From the NCBI RefSeq assembly GCF_005938225.1, contig NZ_VCPC01000008.1, forward strand, positions 47,859 to 111,858: a stretch of 64,000 nucleotides of DNA. Direction: 5' to 3'. Source of the stretch: Arenibacterium halophilum (GTDB lineage Bacteria > Pseudomonadota > Alphaproteobacteria > Rhodobacterales > Rhodobacteraceae). A model generated the notes under the pieces. That model did not search any database. It was given only the letters and a program-made list of their open reading frames with translations, and was not told the DNA's origin. Positions 1 through 7,551 of this stretch are shown piece by piece; within the stretch, counting starts at the first letter, position 1; every line of letters starts with the position of its first letter. Made by a program: the position numbers and the translations under genes.

Positions 1-711
1 CTTGTCATTATGGCCGGAGATTTCGTGCAGCGCGCGCGTGGATCGCAATTCCGTCAAGCGGCCGCCTTTATGGAGCGACTTGGACGTCCGTGGTTGGGGG
101 TGCCCGGAAATCACGACATTCCGCTGTACAATCTGATCCTGCGCGTGATCGATCCGTTCCGGCGCTACAGGCGGTGGATCTGCGATGATCTTCAGCCGGA
201 GGTGGAATTTCACAGGGTCAGAATCGTGGGTTTGAACACGACCGATCCGTTCGCGCACCAACGGGGCAGGGTGTCGGAACACGACGTCGACAGGATTTCC
301 GGGATCATTTCCTCGGATCCCGACCGGCTTGTGGTGATCGTCGCCCATCACCCGTTCCATCAGTCGCCAGAAGTTGAAAAGAAACTGATGGTCGGGGCGG
401 GGAATGCCTTGGAAAGCTGGGCCAAGGTCGGACCCCATGTCATCATGTCAGGGCACCTGCATCAATGGCTGGTCGAGCCTTTCGTGAGGCGCAAGGGCGC
501 GAAGATGACGCTGCAATTGCATTGCGGCACAGGCCTGTCGACCCGGCGGCGCGGCAACCCCAATGATTTTGCGATCGTCGATTGCGCAGGCACGGGCGTA
601 ACCGTCACCCGCATGGTCGCCCGGCATGGCAGGTTCACGAATGCCGGGTCCGTGCAGTATGCCCTTGGCGACACGGGCTGGAAATGCGACGGCGATCAGA
701 TCGAGCGATAA
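1..711 (+). CDS. Calcineurin-like metallophosphoesterase, 3' part (gene starts before the window)
   Basis: The frame is open from the first base, so the gene is cut by the left window edge; 236 codons remain. Counting from base 1, the visible metallophosphoesterase motifs are GD at residues 6-7 (a metal-binding Asp), GNHD at 36-39, a His-His-Pro motif at 116-118 and GHLH at 151-154. These are the second to last blocks of the family; the first (DxH) block must lie upstream. The family hydrolyses phosphomono- or phosphodiesters with a dinuclear metal centre. The substrate cannot be told from this piece. No signal peptide or membrane segment is visible in it. The gene is followed by about 1.1 kb of relics with no intact gene. 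Confidence 0.85.
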   Translation, partial: LVIMAGDFVQRARGSQFRQAAAFMERLGRPWLGVPGNHDIPLYNLILRVIDPFRRYRRWICDDLQPEVEFHRVRIVGLNTTDPFAHQRGRVSEHDVDRISGIISSDPDRLVVIVAHHPFHQSPEVEKKLMVGAGNALESWAKVGPHVIMSGHLHQWLVEPFVRRKGAKMTLQLHCGTGLSTRRRGNPNDFAIVDCAGTGVTVTRMVARHGRFTNAGSVQYALGDTGWKCDGDQIER

Positions 712-879
712 GCGCCCCCGGACCAACGGACGCGAACCCACTTCTGCCCCTTGGATCGGCGCAGAGGCAGCTACCGTTCTCATACGCTGAATCACCGCCA
801 GACGCAGGCTTGGTCGGGCTGTTTCGCCGAGGTTATCAAACTAAGACGGCATCGCAGCGAAATGGCGCGCGTCTTTCAC

Positions 880-1218
880 AGTTCAGAGTAGACTGGCTGC
901 AATCCTGCCTCGTGGCGATAGTATCGGATGGCGATGGCACTGCGACGTCTTGCGCAGACGGAGAAGCTGTTGCGGCTGGCGGAAGGTACCGACACGAAAC
1001 ATTGCAATCCGCCACGAGAACGCAGGGAGCTGAAGCCCGGCATAGTTCGTTTCAGTTTTTGGAACAGCGGGTGGCTGTTTTCGGTTCCTGAAGCTCTAGC
1101 GAGAGCAATGCTAAAAGCTCGGTGCAGCCGCGCTTGTGCGAGCCGTATTACGCAAATCCATCCGTCACGATGCTCTTTGGCACAAAACCATGACGCGTCA
1201 ACAGCTTGACGCCCACAC
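880..1218 (-). pseudogene. Relic of an IS6-family-like transposase
   Basis: Reading the minus strand downward from about 1215, a frame gives KLLTRHGFVPKSIVTDGFA, then a TAA stop, then YGSHKRG. This resembles the second-aspartate block (VTDxxxSYG) of IS6-type DDE transposases. After a frame change, the sequence ENSHPLF...R.M..F followed by LQCFVSV resembles the C-terminal block with the catalytic glutamate (N-x-x-ENSH-x-P-x-R-x-R-E-R). At least one nonsense codon and one frameshift are present and the N-terminal half is missing. The relic lies between the phosphoesterase gene and a DUF1403 relic and marks an old insertion. Family assignment rests on these two blocks only. Confidence 0.55.
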
Positions 1219-1220
1219 GC

Positions 1221-1257
1221 CTGCTCCAACTCATCGGCAAAGCTGTTCAGACTGGTA
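1221..1257 (-). pseudogene. Short segment matching the 3' end of repA
   Basis: About 35 bases here are nearly the same as the 3' end of the repA gene at 7581-7615, with four or five mismatches. On the minus strand they read RVLTSLNSFADELEQ, against RALASVNSVADELEQ at the RepA C-terminus. No more of repA can be followed on either side. It may be a scrap of another repA left by recombination. A search would be needed to rule out chance, but the match at both DNA and protein level makes chance unlikely. Confidence 0.4.
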
Positions 1258-1321
1258 AGGACGCGATGAAACAGTCTCCAGATGGGGTGGCTCAGCGCCG
1301 TGGTCTCCATAAGGGACGTTT

Positions 1322-1790
1322 CCGACAGCACAGTCGCGGCACGGGCCACCGGTGTCCCTTCTCCCGCATCGAGTCACGTGGCAATCTGGTTCGGCTCGAG
1401 GTTCGGCAAGGCCAGCTCCAGAACCTTGAACGACACCGGCAGTTCCACCACGCGCCACCAGGCAAGGTAGATTTCAACCGCCGGTCCAGGCAGGTCGCCG
1501 GGGGCCATCAGATGGTGCAAGACGCGCGGTTCCCCTGCCCTCCCTGGTCAGCCCGATAATGCGACACCGGCCTCAGATGCTCTCAGCGTCAAAGGGGGCC
1601 GAAACCAAGCGTGGGTCACATCCATGCGTCCCAACACAAAGTGCTGGTGGTTCAGCGCCACACCCGACAAAAACGCAACATCTTTGAGGGTTTCAGCGCG
1701 TGCGGAGGTGACCCAAGCGGTCATCCGGGGTAACGTATCGAGGTCGATGAAGTGGTCCGGTCGGGCAAATATCAGCCCATAGTGTACACA
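1322..1790 (-). pseudogene. DUF1403 family protein, decayed
   Basis: On the minus strand one frame reads WVTSARAETLKDVAFLSG, then VALNHQHFVLGRMDV, later PGDLPGPAVEIYLAWWR and PVSFKVLELALPN, then LDAGEGTPVARAATVL. I recognise this as the N-terminal half of DUF1403, a family of unknown function common on repABC plasmids of Rhodobacteraceae. The frame is unbroken by indels but has two TGA codons, at 1548-1550 (where Arg is expected) and 1374-1376 (where Trp is expected). Homology fades near 1320, so the C-terminal half is also lost. Both stops are explained by single C-to-T or G-to-A changes. It is a dead gene unless TGA is read through, for which there is no other sign. Confidence 0.7.
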
Positions 1791-1852
1791 TACGCGGCGC
1801 TTGTTCCCCGATAATAGCGCTCAAACCGCCCCATTCTAATACTCTAAAAAAC

Positions 1853-1877
1853 GTCCGATAAGTTTGCATTATCGGAC
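1853..1877. other. Palindrome with 9-bp arms and 7-bp centre; candidate recombination core site
   Basis: GTCCGATAA (1853-1861) and TTATCGGAC (1869-1877) are perfect inverted arms around the 7-base centre GTTTGCA. A further partial copy of the arm, CCCGATAAT, lies at 1807-1815. The layout of two inverted 9-bp arms around a 6-8 bp centre is that of a tyrosine-recombinase core site, and a tyrosine recombinase gene starts 12 bases downstream. An operator controlling that gene is the alternative. Confidence 0.5.
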
Positions 1878-1888
1878 AGAACAATGAT

Positions 1889-3058
1889 ATGCTCCAGAAC
1901 ATGGGCAGTCTCACAAATAAGGGTACCAAAATCGAGGGCACCGGCGGCCGCGAGGCCGAGATTTCGAGCTCAGCGCCCCAAAACACGTCGACCGGCAAAG
2001 AGCACGACGAGATAGACGCTCCAGACCACGCGTCGATCGCGCTGCCCGCCCATGCCGGGGGCCTCGCAGGCTCCGGGACCCTCGACCGGCTGGTCGACAC
2101 CGCCCGCGACTACGCGAAAGCCTCGACCGCCGAGAACACCAACAAGGCCTACGCCGCGGATTGGAAACACTTCGCGCGCTGGTGCCGCCGCCATGGGGCG
2201 GACCCGCTTTCGGCACCTTGTCCCAACCCTGAGCTCATCGGCCTCTACCTGACTGAGCTCGCAGCCCCGACGAACGGCGCCCCTGCCCCCTCAGTCTCGA
2301 CGATAGACCGGCGCCTCTCCGGCCTCGCCTGGAACTATGCCCAACGTGGTCTTGCCCTCGATCGCAAGGATCGCCACATCGCCACGGTGCTGGCCGGGAT
2401 CAAACGACAGCATGGGCGACCACCGGTCCAGAAAGAGGCCATTCTCCCCGAGGACATCCTCGCCATGGTCGCCACCCTGCCCCACGATCTGCGCGGGCTC
2501 CGGGATCGTGCAATCCTGCTGCTGGGCTTCGCCGGCGGGCTCAGGCGCTCGGAAATCGTCAGCCTCGATCGCGGCAAGGACGATACCCCGGATTCCGGCG
2601 GCTGGGTCGAGATCATAGAAAAAGGTGCCCTCCTGACCCTCAATGCCATGACCGGCTGGCGCGAGGTGGAGGTCGGGCGCGGATCGTCGGAGCAGACCTG
2701 CCCGGTTCATGCGCTTGAGCAATGGCTGCACTTTGCGAAGATCGACTTCGGTCCGGTCTTCGTCGGCACCTCGCGCGACGGCAAACGCGCCTACGAAACG
2801 CGGCTGAACGACAAGCATGTCGCCCGCCTGATCAAGCGCACCGTCCTGGACGCCGGCGTGCGATCCGAACTGCCCGAAAAGGAACGCCTGGCGCTGTTCT
2901 CGGGCCATTCGCTGCGGGCCGGCCTCTCCAGTTCGGCGGACGTCGACGAACGCTACGTCCAGAAGCACCTAGGCCACGCCTCGGCCGAGATGACCCGCCG
3001 CTACCAACGCCGCCGTGACCGGTTCCGGGTGAATCTGACCAAAGCTGCTGGGTTGTAG
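1889..3058 (+). CDS. Plasmid-type tyrosine recombinase/integrase
   Basis: This 389-residue protein has a SAM-like N-terminal core-binding region (about 65-160) and a catalytic domain (about 185-385). Visible active-site elements are the first Arg in GLRRSE (R219), H340-x-x-R343 in FSGHSLRAG, H363 in LGHAS and the nucleophile Tyr in RRYQR (Y372). The beta-hairpin lysine usually seen as K-T-G-W appears here as M-T-G-W (M254), so one catalytic helper residue may be absent. Close relatives sit beside ParB-type genes on Rhodobacteraceae plasmids and are presumed to resolve multimers or integrate DNA. Start could be ATG 1889 or ATG 1901; the acidic first 60 residues look like a low-complexity leader. 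It is convergent with the broken ParB-like gene downstream. Confidence 0.85.
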   Translation: MLQNMGSLTNKGTKIEGTGGREAEISSSAPQNTSTGKEHDEIDAPDHASIALPAHAGGLAGSGTLDRLVDTARDYAKASTAENTNKAYAADWKHFARWCRRHGADPLSAPCPNPELIGLYLTELAAPTNGAPAPSVSTIDRRLSGLAWNYAQRGLALDRKDRHIATVLAGIKRQHGRPPVQKEAILPEDILAMVATLPHDLRGLRDRAILLLGFAGGLRRSEIVSLDRGKDDTPDSGGWVEIIEKGALLTLNAMTGWREVEVGRGSSEQTCPVHALEQWLHFAKIDFGPVFVGTSRDGKRAYETRLNDKHVARLIKRTVLDAGVRSELPEKERLALFSGHSLRAGLSSSADVDERYVQKHLGHASAEMTRRYQRRRDRFRVNLTKAAGL

Positions 3059-3059
3059 T

Positions 3060-5180
3060 CTTCCGAACCAGCATCGATGCCTCACCGCTTGGCAGATCAG
3101 CGGTGAGGAAGGCGGGAACGTCGACATCTTCGGACTGCTCCGCGGCGGAGGTGAGCTGTGGCGGCCCCCCTGCCCTTCTGCGCCGTCGAGTGCTGCCAGA
3201 TCGTGACGGCGAAGAACCTCCGGCAACCAGCCACAGCCTTTCAGCAGACGCTCGGCTTCGGTCGCCATCTCGCTCTTCTTCAGGTGCCCGAGGAGTTGCA
3301 CCGTCCCCTCCCCTTTCGCCTCTCGCACAGTAGCGAGGATCCGGGCCTTGGGTACGCGGTTCAAGTAGGTATCGGCCGTCGGCTCCCAACCCGCCTCGAC
3401 CATGTCGAGTTCGACCGCTTGTGCGACCAAGGCGGACTGGGTCATCCGCTTGGTCAAGCTGCTGGCAGATATACCGGCACCATAGGGGTTAACCTTCTCG
3501 TGGAGCGCGTTGATCACGAAGCTGAGGCAATGCGCGAGCAGGGACAGTCGGCTCACCTGATCGAGGGAGGTCAGGTAATCCCAGAGAGCGGCATCCTCGC
3601 CAAGAGGAAGATCGGCCTCCCACTCGGCGTGGCGATCGTCCACCAGCTTGGCCACCACGTTGTCCTTCAGATCGCTCGCCTGCGCCGACATGTAGACGTG
3701 ACGCACCGAGGCCTCGAGGCAGCTGCCGGCCGAACTGGACGTCCGGAAGGTGTCATTGACAAGCTTCAGAAGCAGCAGCGTCAACGCGACGTCAGGGGAG
3801 CGCCCGACCGCTTCGCGCAGTGCGAGTGTACGGTGGGCCGTCAACTCTATGACCAGCCGCTCAGGCAAGGGCTTCAACGCACCATCATTATCGTAGTCGG
3901 GCACGTTGACACCATGCGCTTGGCCAACAGAGGTGATCACCGTGCCGTGGCCGACACCATCCGAGTTGCTCGTTGCTGAAAGCTCAGCGCCCTGCCCGTC
4001 TGCTGTCTGTTCACCGCTGTGGACGTCGACCTCTGCCGGTGGCTCATCCTCGGGCGGGACAAAACCTCGATAAACTGCTAACTCGCCATAGCAGTCAAGT
4101 GTCACGAAAGCCCCTGCCCGTGCGATCTCCTCCGCGTCGAAAATCAGCGGTCGGCCCACGAGATTTCCCATCGCGACTTCCAACTAGCTAGGACGCGCGT
4201 CGATCTCTTCGGGGAACTGATCCTGGCCCTCGTATTCCTCCTTGAGTGTCCGGTACTTGGCAAACAGCTTGGCATGGGCCGCGCCTTCGTCATCTGTCAT
4301 TGGCGCCGGGTTTCCATTAAGCCGCCCCAAAACCCTGGCTGTAGCCAAAAGGCAGGTCGAGCGAGACTTCGATCCATTTCCAACCTTCGGTCGCGATTGC
4401 TTCGGCTTCAGCCAGCCGCCATCATCGCCCTGAAAGAGGTCATGTAACATGGTGCCGCCAGCAGCCTCACAAACCTCTACGTCGACAAAGACGGCACGAC
4501 GGGCAGACGCGCGCACAGAGGTTTCGGTCAGCATGCGCCGGATCTGATAGGGCTCCTTGTTCCACGATGACCGGATCGCCTCCCAGACCTGAACCTGGCG
4601 CTCGTGGTCCGGATTGACCGTGAAGTCCATCGGCTGTTCCAGCGACATTTCATCCTCGGCATAAAGCTCAAGCAGGGTAGGGGACAGGGCGGCGAGTTTC
4701 AGGCGCTGTTTGACCAGCTGCGGCGTGACGAAGAAGGCGGCTGCGATCTCTTCGTCGCCCTGTCCCTTCTCCCGCAGCGCCACGAAGGCACGGAACTGAG
4801 CGAGCGGGTGCAGGGTTGCGCGTTGCATGTTCTTAGCGAGCGAGTCGCCTTCGCCCAGGTTCGTGGACTTGGCATCCCGCACGATGCAAGGATTGGGCGT
4901 CGTCTTGGCCAAGCGTTTTTGCTTCACCAGGAGTGACAGGGCCTGGAAGCGCCGACCGCCGGCGGGGGATTTCGAATTTACCGGTCTCGGAATCATTGTC
5001 CGCCAGAACGGACCGGACGCTCAGGCTCTGCGCCGACCCGCGGCGGGCGATGTCTTCGGCCAGTTCTTCGACCGAAATGCCGCCCTTGATGCGCCGGACG
5101 TTGGACTGGCTCAGCACGATTTTGGCGAAGGGAATGTCTAGGGAGGGGGACAGGGTGATTTTTTGGGTAGATTTGGCCAT
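3060..5180 (-). pseudogene. ParB/Spo0J-type plasmid protein (long form), broken
   Basis: The gene starts at ATG 5180 (MAKSTQKITL, preceded by GAAGAA). The first part carries a ParB N-terminal domain (LSQSNVRRI...VEELAEDIARRG), then an HTH-like region (GDEEIAAAFFVTPQLVKQRLKLAAL) and a long C-terminal part. Three lesions break it. An extra base in a run of five G at 4964-4968 shifts the frame. An in-frame TAG at 4184-4186 is followed directly by the continuing frame (LEVAMGNLVGRP). A second shift lies in a run of six C at 3165-3170, after which the natural-looking end (EDVDVPAFLTADLPSG) is in another frame. Proteins of this type, about 650-700 residues, accompany integrases on Rhodobacteraceae plasmids. 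Both shifts sit in homopolymers, so sequencing error is possible there; the TAG is not explained that way. Confidence 0.75.
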
Positions 5181-5269
5181 CAGTTCTTCTCCACGACGGG
5201 CGCCTGAAGCCACTCTCCCGATCTCACTTCCCGTCACCCCTTTCACAGCCTTTCTCTACCTCTAAACGT

Positions 5270-5285
5270 GTCCACCGCGGTGGAC
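5270..5285. promoter_or_regulatory. Perfect 16-bp palindrome, candidate parS (RepB-binding) site
   Basis: GTCCACCGCGGTGGAC is a perfect palindrome one base past the stop codon of repC. A 16-bp palindrome with a GC centre close to the rep genes is the form of parS in repABC plasmids. A second copy with one mismatch lies inside repC (5719-5734), which supports a protein-binding role over a terminator. Confidence 0.65.
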
Positions 5286-5286
5286 G

Positions 5287-6372
5287 TCATGCAGCAGCTG
5301 CCCCAGAACGAGATAGTCTCTCCAACAAGCGCGATGGATTGAAGTCAATTGCTCTGCGACCAAGGGTGATGCTGTGAAAGTACGCTCCAAAGTCTCGGAT
5401 ACGGTTGTTCATCTGGAGAATTATGAAGATGGCGCACGATGCTTTCTGTGAGCCAATTTTCTTAGCCGCGCTTTCGAAGGTGCTTTCGTGAATTCCCATC
5501 ATAGGAGCGAGCGTTCTGGCGTGGCTTTCAACATCGTGCCAATTTTTGAGTGAGTGCGTAGCGAACGATGTGGCTTGGTCACAAATGGTCGTGAGTGTTT
5601 GCAAGGGGAGTGTCTTAATGTCGGTTCCGCTTTCTAGATCTTTTTGTTCTTTTTTAGACTTAGATTGGTGCCGGACAGTTTGCCCGACATTGGCGGACAG
5701 TTCCATTGGTTCCGGTGCGTCCACCGGGGTGGACATATGTGTGCATTGAGTTTCCAGTTCATCGAGCAAAGCACGATACTCCTCGATCGAGAGTTTCCTC
5801 CGAAGAACGCGGCGCAGCTGATGGGTGAGCTCGTTCTCGGGGTCAGCTTCGTCGATCTGCGCAAGTCTGGTCAGGATTTGCTTACGCAAGAATACGCGAT
5901 CCCGACGAGCATTTTCCATCTCTTGAGCCGCTGCAAGGAGTTCGTCGGCACGCGCGAGCAAGGGGGCCAGCGACAAGCCGTAGCTAATGGCTTGGCCTTC
6001 GGACGACCTCACTCGGTATCTTTTGCGGTTCGGGCTGTCGTCGCGCTTCATGAAACCGAGTTCGACAAAGCGGTCGATGTGCCTACGGAGGGTGCGTTCA
6101 TCGATCCCGCCAATTCGACGGCAGATCTCGTTGTTGGAAGCAAACACCGTGTCTCCATGCCCAGGCTTGAGAAAGCTCAGCATTGCCTGGAGCGTTTGAA
6201 CATGTCCTGGCCGGAGACCGAACAGGCTGCGAGTATCTCTGAGCGCGCGGAAGACTGCCCAGATGTCGGTTTCAGGTGTTGACGTGGCGGGGGTGCCCTT
6301 GCCGACGCCAAAGGTCTGAACGGAAAGCTTTGTGAATGCCATGTTTGTTGAACGACGACCGTTGCGGCCCAC
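5287..6372 (-). CDS. repC: RepC, replication initiator
   Basis: This is the replication initiator of the repABC cassette, 361 residues from GTG 6372, or 351 from ATG 6342 (MAFTKLSVQTFGVG). The GTG has a good ribosome site (GGGGAAG four bases upstream); the ATG has none, so GTG is preferred despite the usual RepC start. Residues 35-150 form the winged-helix DNA-binding part, with the conserved series ALRDTRSLFGLRPGHVQTLQ, SNNEICRRIGGIDERTLRRH and LGFMKRDDSPNRKRY. The C-terminal half is the species-specific RepC domain. In this family the origin lies inside repC, and expression is limited by the antisense RNA encoded just upstream on the other strand. It is in order behind repA and repB and looks intact. 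Confidence 0.92.
   Translation of the reverse strand: MGRNGRRSTNMAFTKLSVQTFGVGKGTPATSTPETDIWAVFRALRDTRSLFGLRPGHVQTLQAMLSFLKPGHGDTVFASNNEICRRIGGIDERTLRRHIDRFVELGFMKRDDSPNRKRYRVRSSEGQAISYGLSLAPLLARADELLAAAQEMENARRDRVFLRKQILTRLAQIDEADPENELTHQLRRVLRRKLSIEEYRALLDELETQCTHMSTPVDAPEPMELSANVGQTVRHQSKSKKEQKDLESGTDIKTLPLQTLTTICDQATSFATHSLKNWHDVESHARTLAPMMGIHESTFESAAKKIGSQKASCAIFIILQMNNRIRDFGAYFHSITLGRRAIDFNPSRLLERLSRSGAAAA
5719..5734. promoter_or_regulatory. Second parS-like palindrome inside repC
   Basis: GTCCACCGGGGTGGAC differs at one central position from the perfect palindrome at 5270-5285. Both 7-bp arms are kept, although the sequence lies within the repC reading frame. Repeated copies of such a site fit RepB binding and centromere function. 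Confidence 0.55.
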
Positions 6373-6444
6373 AACTTCCCCGGCCCTTCCCGCTGTTTTT
6401 GGCGAGAAAAGGCAACAAAAAGACGTCCACCGAATCGGTGACTC

Positions 6445-6530
6445 TTGACCGGTATGTCGGAGATTGCTACATCACAGGTGCTAATCAGATGATGAGGGCT
6501 CTCCGGGGGAAACCTTGGGGGGCTCTTTTC
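6445..6530 (+). ncRNA. repABC antisense ctRNA (incompatibility RNA) with promoter and terminator
   Basis: The repB-repC gap, read on the strand opposite the rep genes, holds a complete small RNA unit. TTGACC (6445-6450) and TACATC (6468-6473) are 17 bases apart and place the RNA start near 6480. A terminator follows: GGGCTCTCC (6496-6504) can pair over nine positions (three G-U) with GGGGGGCTC (6517-6525), then TTTTCTTATT. The RNA would be about 50 nt. Position and orientation match the ctRNA that represses repC in repABC plasmids and sets incompatibility. Confidence 0.75.
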
Positions 6531-6582
6531 TTATTGGTCTTCGCCTTTCTCCTCTGCTCGTGTTTTTGGTTATGACCGGGGA

Positions 6583-7551
6583 TCAGTTCCCCGAGTCTCT
6601 CTCATTCTGCCATTGTTCAAAAAGCTGTCGCAGCATGGTTGCCGCGCGCTCTTCGAGCCATTGGCCGAATTCCGGGTTGTCCTTGCGGGTGATCTTGATA
6701 GCGATCGACTTGCCATCGACTGAAAGTGTGCCGACAGGGCTACCACTATTGTCCTTTACCACGGTCGTTTGGCCACGGACGCTTTGGTTAGCTGCGCCAC
6801 GCGCCTTGCTGGAGCAAGCAACATAGACGGCTTGAAATTTGTCCGTGCTTGGAGTGGTGTCAGGCAGAGAGGCAAGTGTCTCACGCGCAATGTCGACAAG
6901 CGGAACCTTCTCTGAAAGTGCGGCAAGATCACCCCATTGGCGTCGACCTACGCCATGAGCCGGGCCGATAAGCTGGACAAGTTCGTCAGGCAGTTGCTCG
7001 ATGACTACACGATGGTTCGACACACCTTGCCGGGTGAGGCCTAGGGCGTCCTGAATGACGCCAGGCTTGTAACCGGCCTCCTGCATCTCTCTGATAAAAA
7101 AGGATTTTTCAATGAAGGACGGATCCAGCCGTAGGTTGTTTTCCTGGCCTTGCGCGATCAGAGAAGCATCATCATCGAGGATTCGAACAATCGCTTTGAC
7201 GGTTCCACCAACTCTTCGAATGGCTGCAAGTCTGCGACGGCCGTAGATGATGCGGTATCGATTCGGTTGGTCCGAGGGGCGAACCATGATCGGCACTTGC
7301 TGACCATGCTTGCGAATGCTTTCGGCGAGATCTTCAATGCTACTATCATCCAGGATCAAGCGATCTCGGAGACCATCCATATCGATCCGGTCGGGTTCGA
7401 TGTCCCGGATTGAGTTGGCAGTGATTTCCCGGAGAGAATCCCGCAATCCGCCAACCGACCCAGGTAGCTTTGTGGATTTGACCGGGGCAGGGGAGGGGGC
7501 TTCCGACTCTTTCTCGTCTTTGGGTGGTTGGTTGAAGATATTTCGAGCCAT
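6583..7551 (-). CDS. repB: RepB, ParB-type plasmid partition protein
   Basis: The product has 322 residues from ATG 7551 (MARNIFNQ), whose start overlaps the repA stop as TGATG, so translation is probably coupled. It carries a ParB N-terminal domain (about residues 50-130: IDMDGLRDRL, then EDLAESIRKHGQQVPIMVRP and YGRRRLAAIRRVG, then ENNLRLDPSFIEKSFF), a helix-turn-helix (PGVIQDALGLTRQGVSNHRVV, about 155-180) and a variable C-terminus for dimerisation. In this family RepB binds the parS sites and works with RepA for segregation, and with RepA represses the operon. The likely targets are the palindromes at 5270 and 5719. No lesion is seen. Confidence 0.93.
   Translation of the reverse strand: MARNIFNQPPKDEKESEAPSPAPVKSTKLPGSVGGLRDSLREITANSIRDIEPDRIDMDGLRDRLILDDSSIEDLAESIRKHGQQVPIMVRPSDQPNRYRIIYGRRRLAAIRRVGGTVKAIVRILDDDASLIAQGQENNLRLDPSFIEKSFFIREMQEAGYKPGVIQDALGLTRQGVSNHRVVIEQLPDELVQLIGPAHGVGRRQWGDLAALSEKVPLVDIARETLASLPDTTPSTDKFQAVYVACSSKARGAANQSVRGQTTVVKDNSGSPVGTLSVDGKSIAIKITRKDNPEFGQWLEERAATMLRQLFEQWQNERDSGN

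Noticed and set aside
1374..1550. TGA codons in DUF1403 read as recoded Trp or selenocysteine
   Set aside because: One stands for Arg and one for Trp in the family, no selenocysteine-type hairpin is seen, and the gene is also truncated. Decay is the simpler view.
6425..6443. CACCG-AAT-CGGTG near the ctRNA promoter as a third parS site
   Set aside because: Only five paired bases and a different centre; it does not keep the 16-bp form of the two sites in and after repC.
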